A DNA stretch of 64,000 nucleotides, taken from assembly GCA_003254905.1 (NCBI GenBank), contig QANU01015246.1, positions 186,001 through 250,000 on the forward strand, read 5' to 3'. This document shows, piece after piece, positions 50,920-64,000 of the stretch. Origin of the DNA: Nissolia schottii. Taxonomy: Eukaryota; Streptophyta; Magnoliopsida; Fabales; Fabaceae. Both the position numbers and the translations under genes were made by a program. The notes beneath the pieces are model-generated. The model searched no databases, was not told where the DNA came from, and saw only the letters and a program-made list of their open reading frames with translations. Position 1 is the stretch's first letter, and every line of letters starts with the position of its first letter.

Positions 50920-53089
50920 AAGACTTGTGTATATCAAGTATCAAAATCTCTAGGTTTTTAAAACACAATTTTTCTTTATTTCTCATCTAATGTTTTTAAA
51001 AATATTAATATATTTCTAAAAAAAATCACGTGAAAAAAATATAGTTTAATTTAATTTGATATTGTTAATTAATTATGAGAAAAAAATGTGATTATTCTAA
51101 ATTGTTAAATTTATTAATTTTTTTTAATATATTAATATGTTTTTAAATTCTATCTAATGAGATAACAAAATAGAAAGTAAGAAACATTAATCAATAACAA
51201 TTTTAATGCATGACACTAAAAGATCTTGACATGTTGCTCTCTAAAATTTTGATAGTAAGCTAAATATAATTTGACGTAAGGTTTAATTATGAGAATTGTT
51301 GTGGATTGAATTTGAGAGAGTTAATGATTGGTGGTGGCTAATTGCAAGTGAGTAAAAGTTTAAGGGTCAAATTGAAAGATTTAAAAGTTTGAGGTGCCTA
51401 CTTGCAATTGAGTAAAAGTTTAGGGGGTGTTGATAATATTTACCCTTTATAATTTAGTTGTTACTAATGGATATATCTGTCGATAATATGTCGGCGCCTC
51501 TTAGAACCAAATTATGCTAGCGAAAACGTCGGTAACTGAAAACTTTGACATTCTTTGTCACTAGAGTCAAAAATTTGTTTATTGACAGATTGGAGAAATA
51601 AAATTCACTGATAACATCAACAAATATATACATCGATATTTAACATTTTTCTAGTAGTATTTATAGAAGTAATTAGTTTTGACTGTGTTGCATCATCTTC
51701 TATTAGTTAACTTTCTTACATTGACAAACAAAATGACTAATGTGGTAAGATTTTTTAATTATTGAGATATTAATCTGGTTTGGTAATAAAAGGTTTTAAA
51801 GGACTAAATGGTAACAATTGTAAAAATTTAAATAACAAATGTAATACGTAAGAAATGTATTCTCTCATATAGAGTTTTTATATGACTTTATCATGTGTAA
51901 TCTTTTATCATTAACAAAAATAATAAAACACATACATTACCCAAGGGAAAAAATTTAATGATAAAAGATTATAATTCACATAAAAATATCCATTCTCATA
52001 ATTTATATCGCTTATTACATATGCAAATCTCATAAATTTAAAAAGCTACATAAAATATCTATCTATAGATACATATCCACATAAAAAAAAAATCTAAAAA
52101 CTTGTAACTTAATACTTGAGTTTAATTGTTATGCTATAAAAAATATTTCTCTTTTATTCAATCAAATTTTATTATATAACTAAAAAAAGAGTTAACTTTT
52201 TCACTTTCTACTTAAAAAGTCATACATATAGAATGATTTAATTTATTGATAGTGCATAACAATTAAATTATAATACTTAGAGTTTAAGAGTTTAATTGTT
52301 ATGCATTGACAGTGTAAAATTTTTTACACTGTCATTCAATCAAATCAATTTAAATGCATAATTTTTTATGTAATGAGTGAGAGAAATAACTATTTTTGTT
52401 TATATATATGTATGGGATAAAATTTAATTGAATGACCGTATAAAAAAATTCTTAATACGTAATTTCACTTTTAATTATTTTAAATTTATTAGGTTGACAT
52501 TTTAGTTTAAACTTCAAAAGAATCCAAAAGTTGCGTGCAGACTGGGAACGGTCAGTCGGTGAGGGTGACCCTATCACCGGCAGAGGTCTTACTCTATTAG
52601 GTGAATAAAATAAGTAATTCACTAAAAAAATAAAAATGAAAACAAATAAATAATTTATGCATCGCAATCAAAAACCTTATATATATATATATATAACGTT
52701 AAAACGTTATATTCTATTAATTAAAAATATAATATAATAAATTAAAATAAAACATCATATAAAACAATATATTAAAATAAAATATCATATAAAACAATAT
52801 AATTTTTAAAATATCCAATAATATTTCCCCATCAAATTAAAGCTGCAAGCATCCAATCTTAATTTCATTATTAATTTGGCCGATTCGGGGAGCAGATGAC
52901 TCGTTCTATTTTACGGTTAGAAACTTATACTATATTTACAGGTTTATTGAATATTTATTTGAGCTTGGGAATAAGTGGACTTTAAATTGCAAGTTTTATT
53001 TAAATTATTAATGTTTGTAATTTTTCTAAATAATTATTATAAATATATATTAGATTTTGCTAACAAGTTATGTTAAGACATTTATGTAA
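50920..53089. other. AT-rich spacer, no gene seen
   Basis: AT-rich DNA with scattered repeats. 51637-51657 (TTTTTCTAGTAGT) looks like a decayed CACTA-type end (ACTACTAGAAAAA on the other strand). A TA microsatellite lies at about 52680-52694. No ORF with a domain. Confidence 0.5.
52252..52333. repeat. Two adjacent palindromes
   Basis: TGCATAACAATTAAA (52252-52266) pairs with TTTAATTGTTATGCA (52290-52304). Next to it, TGACAGTGTAAA pairs with TTTACACTGTCA (52306-52333). Perfect arms of 15 and 12 bp. Probably the end of a MITE. Confidence 0.7.
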
Positions 53090-53094
53090 GATTA

Positions 53095-53507
53095 TTTTAA
53101 TCTCATGATGATGTGGTCCATGTAACAAGTATACTAATTCTAATAAAAGGGATTAAGATGATGACAATTAATCCTATTAAAAGATGAGAAAGTTAGTGGG
53201 GGATATTTTGGTAAAACCGATCATCCGCTCTCCCTTATAAATTTGATGACAATTACTCAATAAAATAAGGATTTAAGGAACCATTAAGGTTGGGGTTTGC
53301 TTAGGGTAAAACGCTCTTCTCACCATCACAAGAGATTGCAAGGAAGAAAGAAAGAGAGGGGAAAAGAATCAGAGATACTTCAATCAAATCACCACGTGGA
53401 TCTGAGTATGTATTTCTTGTTCTTAATCTCATTTTACAGCGTAATAATCATGAATTTCAAGATCCAAATTTAATGTTAATTTTCTAAATGGGCGATAGAA
53501 AACAACA
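53095..53507 (+). repeat. 5' LTR of the Copia fossil
   Basis: 413 bp, TGTAAGATTATTTTAATC ... GATAGAAAACAACA. Homologous to 58266-58691 and to the relict at 45997-46429. Confidence 0.92.
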
Positions 53508-56500
53508 ACTTTCATGTGGTATCAGAGCTTTGGTTGTGGAATTTGTGATTATCCTGAAATGATGTTATTTATTTATTGTTCCCAAATTCTTATGAACCCT
53601 AAATTGTTAAATTTGGGAATTCTTCCTCACTCCGTTACTGTGGTTCTTCTTCCTCACTCCGTTCACGGATCCTCTTCGCAACGCCATTCATGGTGGTTGC
53701 AGTTCTTCTTCCTCGCGAGCACAACGCTGAGGGTTCTTCTACCTCATGATGCACATCATTGATGGCAACAACGCAACTCAGGCTTGCGGTGGTGGTGCGG
53801 ACTTGTGATGGTGGGGCAGCGGTGTGGGAGGTGTATCCTACTAAATCTGTCACGACATCGTAAAGAGAGGACCGTGTCGCAGAGAGAGGGTGGCGGTGAG
53901 CCGTGACCTCACGATGGGGCTTGCTCCTGCCACAACTACTGGCTAAAACGTGTTCTTCGTCCTCACAATCATGCGTGAAGCTCTTCGTCTACCTCCTTTC
54001 ATGGAAGAAAGTTAAGAGATGAGATCGGGACAGAAGTTGTGCCGCCATCGCAGAACTTGGACACGGCGGCTACAGTAATAGTACCACGATAGGGATTTTT
54101 TTGGGTCAAAACAAGGGTTTTTTGTTGTTTTGTAGAATGGGCTAACAAAAAAACTGAGGGCTTTTTTTGTTTCAGAATGGGCTAATAAAAGATCATGGGT
54201 CACTATCTTTCCTGCTTATGAAAAAAAAAATTCTCTTTGTGGAATGGGCTAATAAAAATTCATGGGCCACTATATTTTAGCTACTACGAAAATTAACTAT
54301 AAGAAGTTAATATTTAGTAAATTTAATTTGTGACTATTCACAATTAGGTAATGAAATCATTAATTATTATTCTAGGAGGTTGCCCAAAGGTGAATCATTG
54401 CTTATATTTAATGATATTATAGTGACATATTGACATAATTGTTGAATGTGTTTGTATATCCAAAGATAACATGCATGTTGGCTTGAGTATGGTTGATAAT
54501 CATTATAGTTTGAAGTTATGAATTTAAGTGTCACCCAAAGGTAAACTTAAATACATAACTAAAAGTTGTTGTTTGAATTTATTAAAATTACTCAAAGCAT
54601 TAATGTATGAGTTTGAATAAAATTTTGTAGCTTCCATGAATTTGTATGGTGCAGCCAATGGTATCGTCAAGTTCAATGGGTTGAATTATGATAAGTGGTC
54701 TGAACAAATCCGCTTCCATTTGGACTTTATGGATTTGGACCTCGCATTAATAATGGATGAAAAGCCCGCAGCCATTACTGAGACTAGTTCAAAAGAGGAT
54801 AAATTTTTTTATTATGCTTGGGATAAAAATAATGGCTGAGTGTGTGCTTGATGAGAATAACGTCGGCTGAAAATGTTAAGCCATCCATGCCTAAGACAGA
54901 AGATGCTACGGAATTCATGGCAAAGATTAAGGAATACTCTCAATCGGATATTACTGACAAGTCCATTGTAAGCAACTTAATAAAGGAGTTGACGACCAAG
55001 AAATTTGATTGCTCATAACCCATTTATGATCATGTAACTGGAATGGCAAATCTAACAACAAAACTAAAATCAATGAGCATGGATGTGAGTGAGTCCTTTT
55101 TAGTACAGTTCATAATGAACTCACTTCCTCCTGAGTTTGGCCAGTTCTAGGTGAATTACAACACCATTAAGGAAAAATGGAATTTTCAGGAAATTAAGGC
55201 CAAGTTAGTTCAAGAAGAAAGGAGGTTAAAGAAGATGAAAGATCACTCTCTCCATATCATATTTCATGATGGGGATGGTAGCAGTAAGACTAAGCCAGGT
55301 AGTAAGGACAAGAAGGACAAACCTTCACTGAAGGTTCGTGAAGGCCGAGTCCATAAGGAGAAGAAATATTTCTTCTGCATGAAGGCTGGGCATTTCAAGA
55401 AAGATTGTTTGAAAAGAAAGAAATGGTTCGAAAAGAAAGGTAAATATTGCATTTGCATAGGCTTCGAATCAAATCTCATTGAAGTGCTTAAATAATACCT
55501 GGTGGTTAGATTCTGGTGCAACTACTCATGTGCCACATGTTATGCAGGGATTCCTTTTGATCTAGCCCATAAGAGGAACTGAAAAGTTCTTATATATGGA
55601 AAACAGAATGAAGGCACAGATAGAAAGAATTAGGACTTACAGATTGATCTTGGACAATGACTCTTGCTTAGATCTAGAAAAGTGTCTCTATGTTCTTGTA
55701 TGTGCTAGGAATTTAGTTTTTGTTGCAAAGTTCAACGATGTAGGATTTAACTTTAGGATTGGTAATGGTGTTTTCAATTTGTATAAACATAAGTATTATT
55801 ATGGTTCTAGTACTTTAGTTGATGCTTTATACCGTTTCAATCTTGATGTTAATTTTGTTGAATCCCTGTTTCATGTTGAACATAGTACTGGTAGTAAGTG
55901 TGTTGCACATAATGAGAATTTTGCTTTCTTATGGCATCAAAGGTTAGGTCGCATTTCCAAAGAAAGGATGTTGAGGTTAGTGAAAAATGAAACCTTACCT
56001 CAATTGGATTTTGATGACTGGGATATATGTGTGGATTGCATTAAAGACAAGCAAACCAAGTACATATCGAAAGGTCCAACCACAAGAAACAATCAACTCC
56101 TTGAATTGATACACATTGACATATGTGGTCCCTTTGACATTCCATCTTGGGGTGGTAAAATGTATTTCATCACTTTTATTGATGATTTCTCACGTTTTTG
56201 CTATTTGTATCTCCTGCATGAAAAGTCTCAATCAATAGGCGACATTGAGATGTTCATTGATGAAGTGGAAAGACAGTTAGATAGAAAAGTAAAGGTTGTG
56301 AGGTCTGATAGAGATGGTGAATATTATGGGAAGTTCAGTGAAAGAGGACAATGTCCTGGTCCATTTGCAAAGTTTCTCGAAAGTTGGGGCATATGTGCAC
56401 AGTATACAATGCCCGGTACACCACAACAAAATGGTGTAGCTGAAAGGCGGAATCGTACTCTTATGGAAATGGTTAGGAGCATGATAAATTATAGTAATGT

Positions 56501-58265
56501 ACCTTTATCATTGTGGATGTATGCATTAAAATCCACTGTGTATTTTCCTAACAGGGTTCCTAGTGAGGCAAATCGTAAGACTCCTTATGAGCTATGGATA
56601 GGAAGGAAACCTAGTTTGAAACACCTTCATGTTTGGGGTTGCCCGGCAGAAGTAAGGGTATATAATCCACACGAAAAGAAGCTTGATGCAAGAACCATTA
56701 GCGGTTATTTCATCGGTTATCCTGAAAAGTCAAAGGGGCACATATTTTATTGTTCTAACCATAATACAAGAATAGATGAGTCTGGTAATGGTAGGTTCCT
56801 TGAAAATAGGCAGTTCAGTGGGAGTGAGGAATCACGAAAGGTGGATACTCAAGAGAATCGTGTAGAAATTCTTACACCTAGTGTTTCTCCTCAGGTTGTT
56901 GTACCTCTTGTTGTATCACTGTCACACAAAATTCTGAGGCAACAAATCAATATTCCAAACCCACAAGATGAACATATAGATAATGAATCGACCAACGATG
57001 TGCAAGTCACTAATGAGAAAATGGTGGATGAACCACAAGTAATACCTTTAAGAAAGTCTGAAAGGCAGAAAAGACCAGCTCTTTCAGATGACTAAGCGGT
57101 TTATTCACTAGAGAGATTTAGAATGGAAAGTTGCCCTTCAGGAATAGTTCAAATTCAAAAGGGAGATAAGTTTAGCCAAATGCAATGTCCCAAAAATGAT
57201 TTGGAACGAAAGGCAATGGAGTGTATTCCTTATGATTCTGTGGTTGGGAGCTTGATGTATGCTCAAACATGCACTCGACCAAATATAAGTTTTGTTGTTG
57301 GAATGTTGAGCCGGTATCAAAGTAATCCCGGAATAGACCACTTGAAAACTGTAAAGAAGGTCCTTAGGTATTTGCAAGGCACCAAGGATTACATGCTCAC
57401 TTACAAAAAATCAGATAGCCTTAAAATAATTGGCTACTCAGATTTAGACTATACACTATGTGTAGACTCTAGGAAATCCACATTTGGTTATGTCTTTCTA
57501 CTAGTTGGAGGGGCTATTTCATGGAAAAGGGGAAAAGAATCTATCATTGCTACTTCTACTATCGAGGCTGAATATGTCGCATGCTTTGAGGCCACAGTTC
57601 ATGCATTATGGTTGCAAAATTTTGTCTTGGGGCTTAGTGTTGTCGACAGTATAGCTAGGCCGCTAAGAATTTATTGTGATAATTCCGCAACTGTCTTATT
57701 CTCAAAGAATAACAGGTACTCCAAGGGTGCAAAACACATGGACTTAAAGTAATTGTCACTTAAGGAATAAGTATAGAAACAGAAAGTGTCAATTGAGCAT
57801 ATTGGTACAGATTTGATGATAGCGAATCTGCTAGCCAAAGGGTTGCCGCCCAAAACATTTTCTGGTCATAAAAAGAGAATGAAAATTATTGATTAGCTTG
57901 ATTTTATAATATGTATACATATATATGGATCTTGCTCGTATTGTTATGACACTTATGAATTCAATTAAAGTTATGTTTCTACTTTTTTTATTTGTTATTT
58001 ACATCACATTATGTACATGTATTATTTTTGTGTAATAACATGTTATGGACATTAAAGTCAAAGGTCATAGTATTCCTTGATCAATGTTCTTTGGGTTGAG
58101 TTGTTTTGTGATACATGGAAGGAAACATGTCATTTTGATTGACATTGACCGCCATGATTCAACCAACTCAATTCAATGAAAGATGATGACTTGATTTTTT
58201 TCAATGTAAAGTGCACACTTATGGTTATTGAATCTTCAAGTCGCCACATGGACTAAGTGGGAGAT

Positions 58266-58691
58266 TGTAAGATTATTTTAATCTTATGATGATGTAGTCC
58301 ATGTAACAAGTATACTAACTCTAATAAAATGGGATTAAGATGATGACAATTAATCTTATAAAAATATGATAGAGTTAGTGGGGGGTATTTTGGTAAAATC
58401 GACCCTCCTATCTCTCCCTTATAACTCTGATGAGAGTTACTTAATAAAATAAGGATTTAAGGAACCATCAGGGTTAGGGTCTGCTTGGGATAAACCGTTC
58501 TTCTCACCATCAGAATAGATTGCAAGGAAGCAAGGAAAATAAAGGAAAAGAATCAGAGATACTTCAATCGAATCACGATATAGATCCGGGTATGTGTTTC
58601 TTGCTCTTGATCTCATTTTACAGCTTGATAATCATGAATTTCAATATCCAAATTTAATGGTAATTTTTTGAATGGACGATAGAAAACAACA
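58266..58691 (+). repeat. 3' LTR of the Copia fossil
   Basis: About 426 bp, TGTAAGATTATTTTAATC ... GATAGAAAACAACA, followed by the right copy of the ATTTA target duplication. Confidence 0.92.
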
Positions 58692-58696
58692 ATTTA

Positions 58697-61391
58697 TTAA
58701 CAAATTATAAATAAAATCTATTTTTTTTTGGTGTTTGTATCGGAGACTTTTAAGTGTCATTCTGTTTCCATCCTCAAGTAGGAGATTGAAGATGAGGCAG
58801 AACGATATGATGCAAAGGGAATTGTGATTTTCCAAATCGATTTGCAACACCAACTCTGATGGCATATGTATTTGCTCTTTGGCTCTAGTTTTTTAAGTGG
58901 AAATTGTTCTAAGTGGTTTCGGTATGTATCTGGTCTAAAATATTGTAAGCAGGCTGCTTGTTTTTGTAAAAAAAATTGGTTTCTTTTTCGGTTGGCTCTT
59001 AAATTATGAGTTTTTTCTCTTTAAAAAAAATCAATGGTTTATCCCACTAAATTTTTTGGGAAAATTTTTTAATAAGGCCTCTCCCTTGCTTGTCAAGTTT
59101 GTTTCCGGTGGACTTGGACAATGTTATCAGTGGTTCATTAAAAATAAAACTTATATATCTTCAATGACATATTTAATATTTTATAAATTTAAAACTTCAT
59201 ATTTTTCCTCCTTGGCCAATACCCTAAACTTAAAACTTGGCCATATATATTTTATGGAAATCACATTATATATAAACATTTAAACTATCTTTTGTTGATT
59301 CTAGTTAATTGATATTTATTTTTTAAAGAAATTCAGAGTTTAAATATCATAAATAAAAAGTTAATATTATTTGAAGTTTATTAGATTTAATTCAACGGAC
59401 TATACACAGGTGGTGAAAGTGGTGATAGGCCTTAATTTCTTAATAATAGCCTTAAATTTGAGTAATGAGAATAAAAAAAGAAATTATTAAAAAATTCCTA
59501 TCGTGTATGTAAAAAAAATCATCAATCACGTTAAAATAGCCAAATTTTTAGTAATTAATAGTACTCGGATACTTGTGGAAAATTCAACTACCTCAAATTA
59601 AATTTTCTCGACATTAACATTTTTTATTTAAAACTAAAGAAAAAAAATCACTTGAACCGACAATCCAGCTTTTGGAAACGATGATTTTTTTAAGAAAACT
59701 TACATATATACTTTAATGACTTTAGTAACTGGAAAAGGAGTAATAGTTTATGGCTTATTTGTGATACTTTGATAAACTTTTTTCAGGCATGCTACAAGTC
59801 ACATGGTAGTTGTACTATTTGTGTATGAAATCTTGGCTTTCTATCATCAATCTAGGAAGCATGCCTTCTCAAAACTTTAATAAAGAAAAGCTTTGGATAA
59901 TAGGATCATGCATGGTTTCTTTTTAATCAAACCGCCCGCGACCCACGCTTGAAGACGGAGTATTAAAATGCGTGCCTATCAAAACCCAATGCTATGCACC
60001 TCCACGTGTTGCCATTTGCACAATAAAACACACGTGTATGAGTGTCACTCATGGATCATGGTGATGAAGCTATATCATAATGCCAGCATAGCATTATAGT
60101 AACTGTCGAGTAATGTAGGAAGCTTCTCAATTCCACTATATGCCCACTATTTTCATTTTTAATTACTAAAAGCTACCATACTCGGCCATCGGTCATACCT
60201 ACAACCGGAGTGGATTCTGTCATATTTTGAATAGTTATGCTTGGTAATTTAAATAGGTAAAATTATCTTAAAATTAATAGAATTTAATTTAAATATTTGT
60301 ATTTTATTTTAATATAGTTAAATATTATCATCTTAAATGAATTAAAATATCATTTTTATTTTTAAAATTGACAATTTTCATCAATTTTGTCCATTAATTT
60401 TTAAAATAATGAAAATTATCCTTGATGCTACTAAATATACATAAAAATTGTCTCCCATGAATAAACTTGATAGACGTTTGATAACTTTAAAAATAATGAA
60501 TGAAAATTGTCAATCTTAGAGATAAAAATGATGTTTTACTCTTTTCTATACGAGAGAATTCAAATTCTACGCACAACGATGAAATATCTTATGTGCCACC
60601 TTTATAATATAATGGGTTTTGCTTGCTTTGGTTAAATGAATCAAAATAGTAAGTTTTATAGTTTTTAATGTATATAGTATTAAAAATTATCAAATCTCAT
60701 TTTTTTAATAAAATGTTATTACTTTAATTTTCTTAATAAGTACTCTGATGATACTTATTAGTTTTTTCCTAATATAATTACTAGAGAAAATACAAGTATT
60801 TTATCCTTTGAAAAATTCACATTAATAGCACTCTTGAAAAAGAACATGATCAAATTAAAATTTGATTATCATAGTTGAAATTTTTGTAATCATTTAATTT
60901 TTTTTACGAAGATAAATATATATTTAGGTCAGATATGACTCTTTTAATTTATTTCTTGATAAAAGATCAAAGAATATGTCACATGAATTATTATCTCTCG
61001 GCAATCATTTAATTACATATTATTACATTATTAAAATAGTTAATTTATAAAATCATAATTTAATATAAGTGTAATAATAAATATACATTATAATTATGAA
61101 AAATAAATATACATTATCAAAATTAAATAGAAAAATATGTGTGCGATTCTAAGTTATAAATTAACTTCTTGCTCGGGAGAGAATATTATAATTGCATAGT
61201 CCAAAAGTCTCTTAGTCCAGCTTATTGTTTAGTGTACCTTACTAGTGGATTATACCCTACGCCCACAGTTTGCAGTCTTCTCTCATTTTTCTTTTGTCAA
61301 GAGTTATCTTGTTTCTATATGTTCCATTATTTTGTTTCTAGACAAAGTTTGAATTGGTAGTTAGTCGTAAAATGAACGCATCAATAATTTA
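58697..61391. other. AT-rich spacer, no gene seen
   Basis: No supported ORF. Two G-box cores, CACGTG, lie 28 bp apart (60003-60008 and 60031-60036) in a GC-richer patch (59930-60070), but no gene follows closely on either strand. Confidence 0.5.
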
Positions 61392-61685
61392 AGAGTAATA
61401 TTTAATTTTGTCCTTTTTGACTTTAATTTGACATTGAAATTTTTTTTGACATTAATTTAGTCTTAATATTTTAAAATTTGACATCAATTTTCTTTTACTT
61501 CAAAAATTACATTTGCAAGTCTTATATTAATAATTTTAACATTAAATATTTTGTCAAATTATCATCATAAAATTAAATTGATATCAAATTTTAAAGTATT
61601 AGGACTAAATTGATGTCAAAAAAAATTTCAATACTAAATTAATGTCAAAATAAAAATGTTAAGATCAAATTGATTATTTATCATT
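61392..61685. mobile_element. Small long-TIR element (same family as 31708-32790)
   Basis: About 294 bp made almost wholly of two inverted arms of about 105 bp: AATTTGACATTGAAATTTTTTT and AAAATTTGACATCAATTTT on the left pair with AAATTGATATCAAATTTT and AAAAAAATTTCAATACTAAA on the right. Non-coding. Confidence 0.7.
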
Positions 61686-63900
61686 ATTTAACCAAAGTAT
61701 GAATCCGTGCGATGCACAAAAAGTTACAATTTGAACATAAACATATTGGTATAAAAAAATGCATTTTAAATATAAATTTCAACCATATTATTAAATTAAA
61801 AAAATTAAAAATCTCCTAAGGATGTGATATTTTTTTTAACTTATTATAGCAATACAAATTTTAAAAATATATTTTAAAGATGATTAATTATAATACACAA
61901 GTAAAAAATGACAATAGGGTAGGGTGGAAGCAGGGCCAATCCCCTTTTCCCGCACACAGTGGATGAAAATTCACTCTATCCCTGCATGGGTGTTAATATT
62001 TTACTACTCTATATATATGAATAGATACTCATAGATGACTAATATACCATTAAAAATTTTAGTGTTTTGCCTAAATTTAATGCAAATGAAGTTGTCAAAG
62101 GACAATCTATGAATGTTCATGACCCGATCCAGCTCAATGGCCCTGCCGGGCCTAGCTCAATTTTTTAGTATGGTTTTGAATTATTAAATTTAATTCGGTG
62201 ACCTTTCAGGCCGAGTTCGGGTTATGCTTCAAGTTGACCCAAACTAGCCTGAAGTCATATAGTTCTTTAAAATTAATGATAAATTATTTAAATGGTAACA
62301 ATCCTCAATTCAATAATCAACTGAGATTTGGTCTAACAGTAAAGAATTAGTTTAATAGTCTTGATTTCTTTTTTGTAGAGTTGTTTTTTTTAACATATTT
62401 GGTTTATTTTTTCAATATAATTGGATTCTTATTATGGTAGATAGAAAGTGAAATATATAAGAGGTATGAAAGAAAAAAAAAATGTTTTTTAAAAAAAACT
62501 CTGCTAAAAAAATAATCAATATGTTTAAACAAAGAAATCAACGAGATCCTTTGTTTAAACATGTTGGTTTCTTTTTTTATTAATGAGTTGATTGGATTTT
62601 TTAACAAGTTGAAAATCAAAGAAATCAATGAGTTAATTTGTTTTTTTTTTTAATGATGTTAGATTCTCATTCTAATTAGAAAGAGTATGTGAAATGATTT
62701 GATATTGTGCAAAAAAAAGTTGAGAGAGAGAGAGAGAGAGAAATGATATAATAATGCCTAGCACAGTCGGCATATAGTTAGATTCCTTAAGCATTTGGAT
62801 ATGGTTCAATTTCGGGCATGGTGTACGAAGAAAGTTTTATTGATTTACATGCCTATTTCGGTGATTTCCAAATCTTGAATGAAAATTAATTGTTATTGAC
62901 GATAAACACCTCTTAAAAAATCAAAAAAATTATCAATGGGCGTTTGAGTCAACGTCAACAAAAACATGTTTATTTATTTATTAAGGTAGTGAAAGGGAGG
63001 AGACGCAACTTAACAACGGGCAAATAATTAGAGTATATATAGTGACAAACCTATTTAATAAAAATACTAAAACAAAATAAAATAGTGACATGCCTATTGC
63101 TTTAGGATCCCCTCATGTGAAAATACATTGTCATATGTTCATCTCAATTATTAATTAGATTATTTTAAAAAAATGTAAAAAGATAAAAACTTAATGATAG
63201 AGATGTACACATGACAAAATCATGTCCCGTTTTCCCATAAAGGGATGAATTTCGATGCTCTAGACATAGTTGGTCGTTGAAGTCGCTATTGGATGCCGCG
63301 ACCGCAAAGATTTTGTGTAGTGTTTGTCAAAGTGTCATTTTAAACAACTAAAGAAGTATCTTCCACTATGGCTAATTCAAAGTCCACGTCCTATCACTCT
63401 ACAATTAAACGTCATATAAATAAAAAGCAAGTAAGCAGAAAAAAAAAACAAAAAAGAAAAATAAAAAACGACAGATGAAGTAGCAAAGACTTGTTTGCTG
63501 CATATATACGATATATATCGCAATCTTCATTCAAAATCAAGCGCGTGTTAATTACATGATTCTCATCAACAATTAAAAGGAGAAGAAAAGAACCTTTGTT
63601 CTTTCAAGCGGAAGGCCGTGTTAGTCAACTAGGAATGCATTTATTATTTGTTAATGCAGTGATAAATCTTGATCGAAGATAGGCAAAGGAGTGATATTTT
63701 AATATTTTATAGAGTTTCTATGTATTGAAATTGTAGAATAATTTTACATTGATTTTGATGTAAAGTGATTGAGTTTCTCATTCACTTTTTTAAAAGTTTT
63801 TTTTTTCATATAATATAATATAATATAAAATTCTTTTATAAAATATGTGATATAATTAATACCTAGAAGAGGTAAGAAAGAGATGAAAAGTAGATGAAGT
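61686..63900. other. AT-rich spacer, no gene seen
   Basis: AT-rich. A perfect 14-bp palindromic arm pair, ATGTTTAAACAAAG and CTTTGTTTAAACAT, lies at 62521-62562. An AG microsatellite lies at about 62722-62741. 62110-62260 has CCGGGCC and GGTTATGCTTCAAGTTGACCC words seen in plant MITEs, but no ends were fixed. Confidence 0.5.
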
Positions 63901-64000
63901 ATGAAGATGGGAGACAGCATTGGGTTGAAGCTTGCTTTGTTTTATTCAAGAGCGCTAAAATGGAACGTTGATTTAATCGGATTCCTTTCGTCAGAGAGGC
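63901..64000 (+). CDS. Possible start of a gene at the right edge (partial, unrecognised)
   Basis: An ATG at 63901 (and another at 63907) opens a frame with no stop to the window end: MGDSIGLKLALFYSRALKWN, followed by VDLIGFLSSER. A stop codon sits just upstream in frame (63895-63897), so the frame starts here. AT-rich TATA-like DNA lies at 63810-63830. The composition is less AT-rich than the spacer. At 33 codons this could be chance; no family is recognised. Confidence 0.25.
   Translation, partial: MKMGDSIGLKLALFYSRALKWNVDLIGFLSSER

Larger units (their letters stand above)
53095..58691 (+). mobile_element. Copia-type LTR retrotransposon fossil with both LTRs
   Basis: 5' LTR 53095-53507, 3' LTR 58266-58691, both TG..CA, flanked by the 5-bp target duplication ATTTA (53090-53094 and 58692-58696). 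A primer-binding site TGGTATCAGAGC lies just after the 5' LTR, and a purine-rich stretch just before the 3' LTR. Parts seen in order: leader, a gag-like region with a zinc-knuckle motif (about 54636-55495), integrase (about 55920-56750, with the plant Copia phrase PQQNGVAERRNRT), and an RNase H region (about 57200-57750). Integrase before RNase H marks Copia (Ty1) order. The element is broken, with several breaks. By eye the two LTRs differ at about 10% or a little more, suggesting several million years. Confidence 0.93.

Noticed and set aside
51480-51660. Second CACTA element
   Set aside because: Only one decayed end-like string (ACTACTAGAAAAA on the minus strand) is seen, with no partner end or target duplication.
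60003-60036. Paired G-boxes as a promoter
   Set aside because: No gene start follows within a reasonable distance on either strand.

Overview
The window is nuclear DNA from a higher plant (eudicot). Genes have many introns with GT..AG borders, encode plastid and organelle proteins, and are separated by long, very AT-rich spacers full of MITEs, long-terminal-inverted-repeat (long-TIR) elements, SINEs, a LINE, a CACTA element and LTR-element fossils. A legume origin (soybean-like) fits the repeat style, but that is an inference. Two single N characters (30381, 38853) mark unresolved bases or gaps.

Layout. 1-2359 (-): 5' part of a DUF547/MIP1-type leucine-zipper gene that runs off the left edge. 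6099-10295 (+): an 11-exon gene for a GET3-type ATPase (387 aa), most like plant organellar GET3C. 10909-19028 (-): a 14-exon gene for an ABCG24/28-type transporter (1096 aa). From memory, Arabidopsis carries DUF547, GET3C and ABCG28 as neighbours (At5g60720, At5g60730, At5g60740), so this block looks like conserved microsynteny. The last two genes converge, with about 0.6 kb between their stop codons. All exon joins given here were built by hand from reading frame, splice sites and family knowledge; every phase closes.

20.8-30.2 kb holds repeats: three related long-TIR units, a MITE, a diverged tandem array of roughly 200-260 bp units, and a 3.55 kb solo-LTR-like fossil with a 5-bp target duplication set inside that array. 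30.4-40.5 kb is a locally triplicated unit around a small, divergent class I TCP gene. Copy 1 (30552-31091) is open. Copy 2 keeps only the start region and upstream DNA and is split by a 3.3 kb non-autonomous CACTA element with a clean 3-bp target duplication. Copy 3 is a pseudogene. 41495-44849 (+): an 8-exon gene for the plastid chaperonin 60 alpha subunit (588 aa), with a strong heat-shock element and a telo-box upstream.

45-64 kb is mostly non-genic: a relict of a Copia-family LTR, several foldback/MITE elements, a 5'-truncated L1-type LINE with a 15-bp target duplication (49540-50904), a Copia element with both LTRs and a 5-bp target duplication (53095-58691, broken), AT-rich spacer, and a possible gene start at the right edge (63901).
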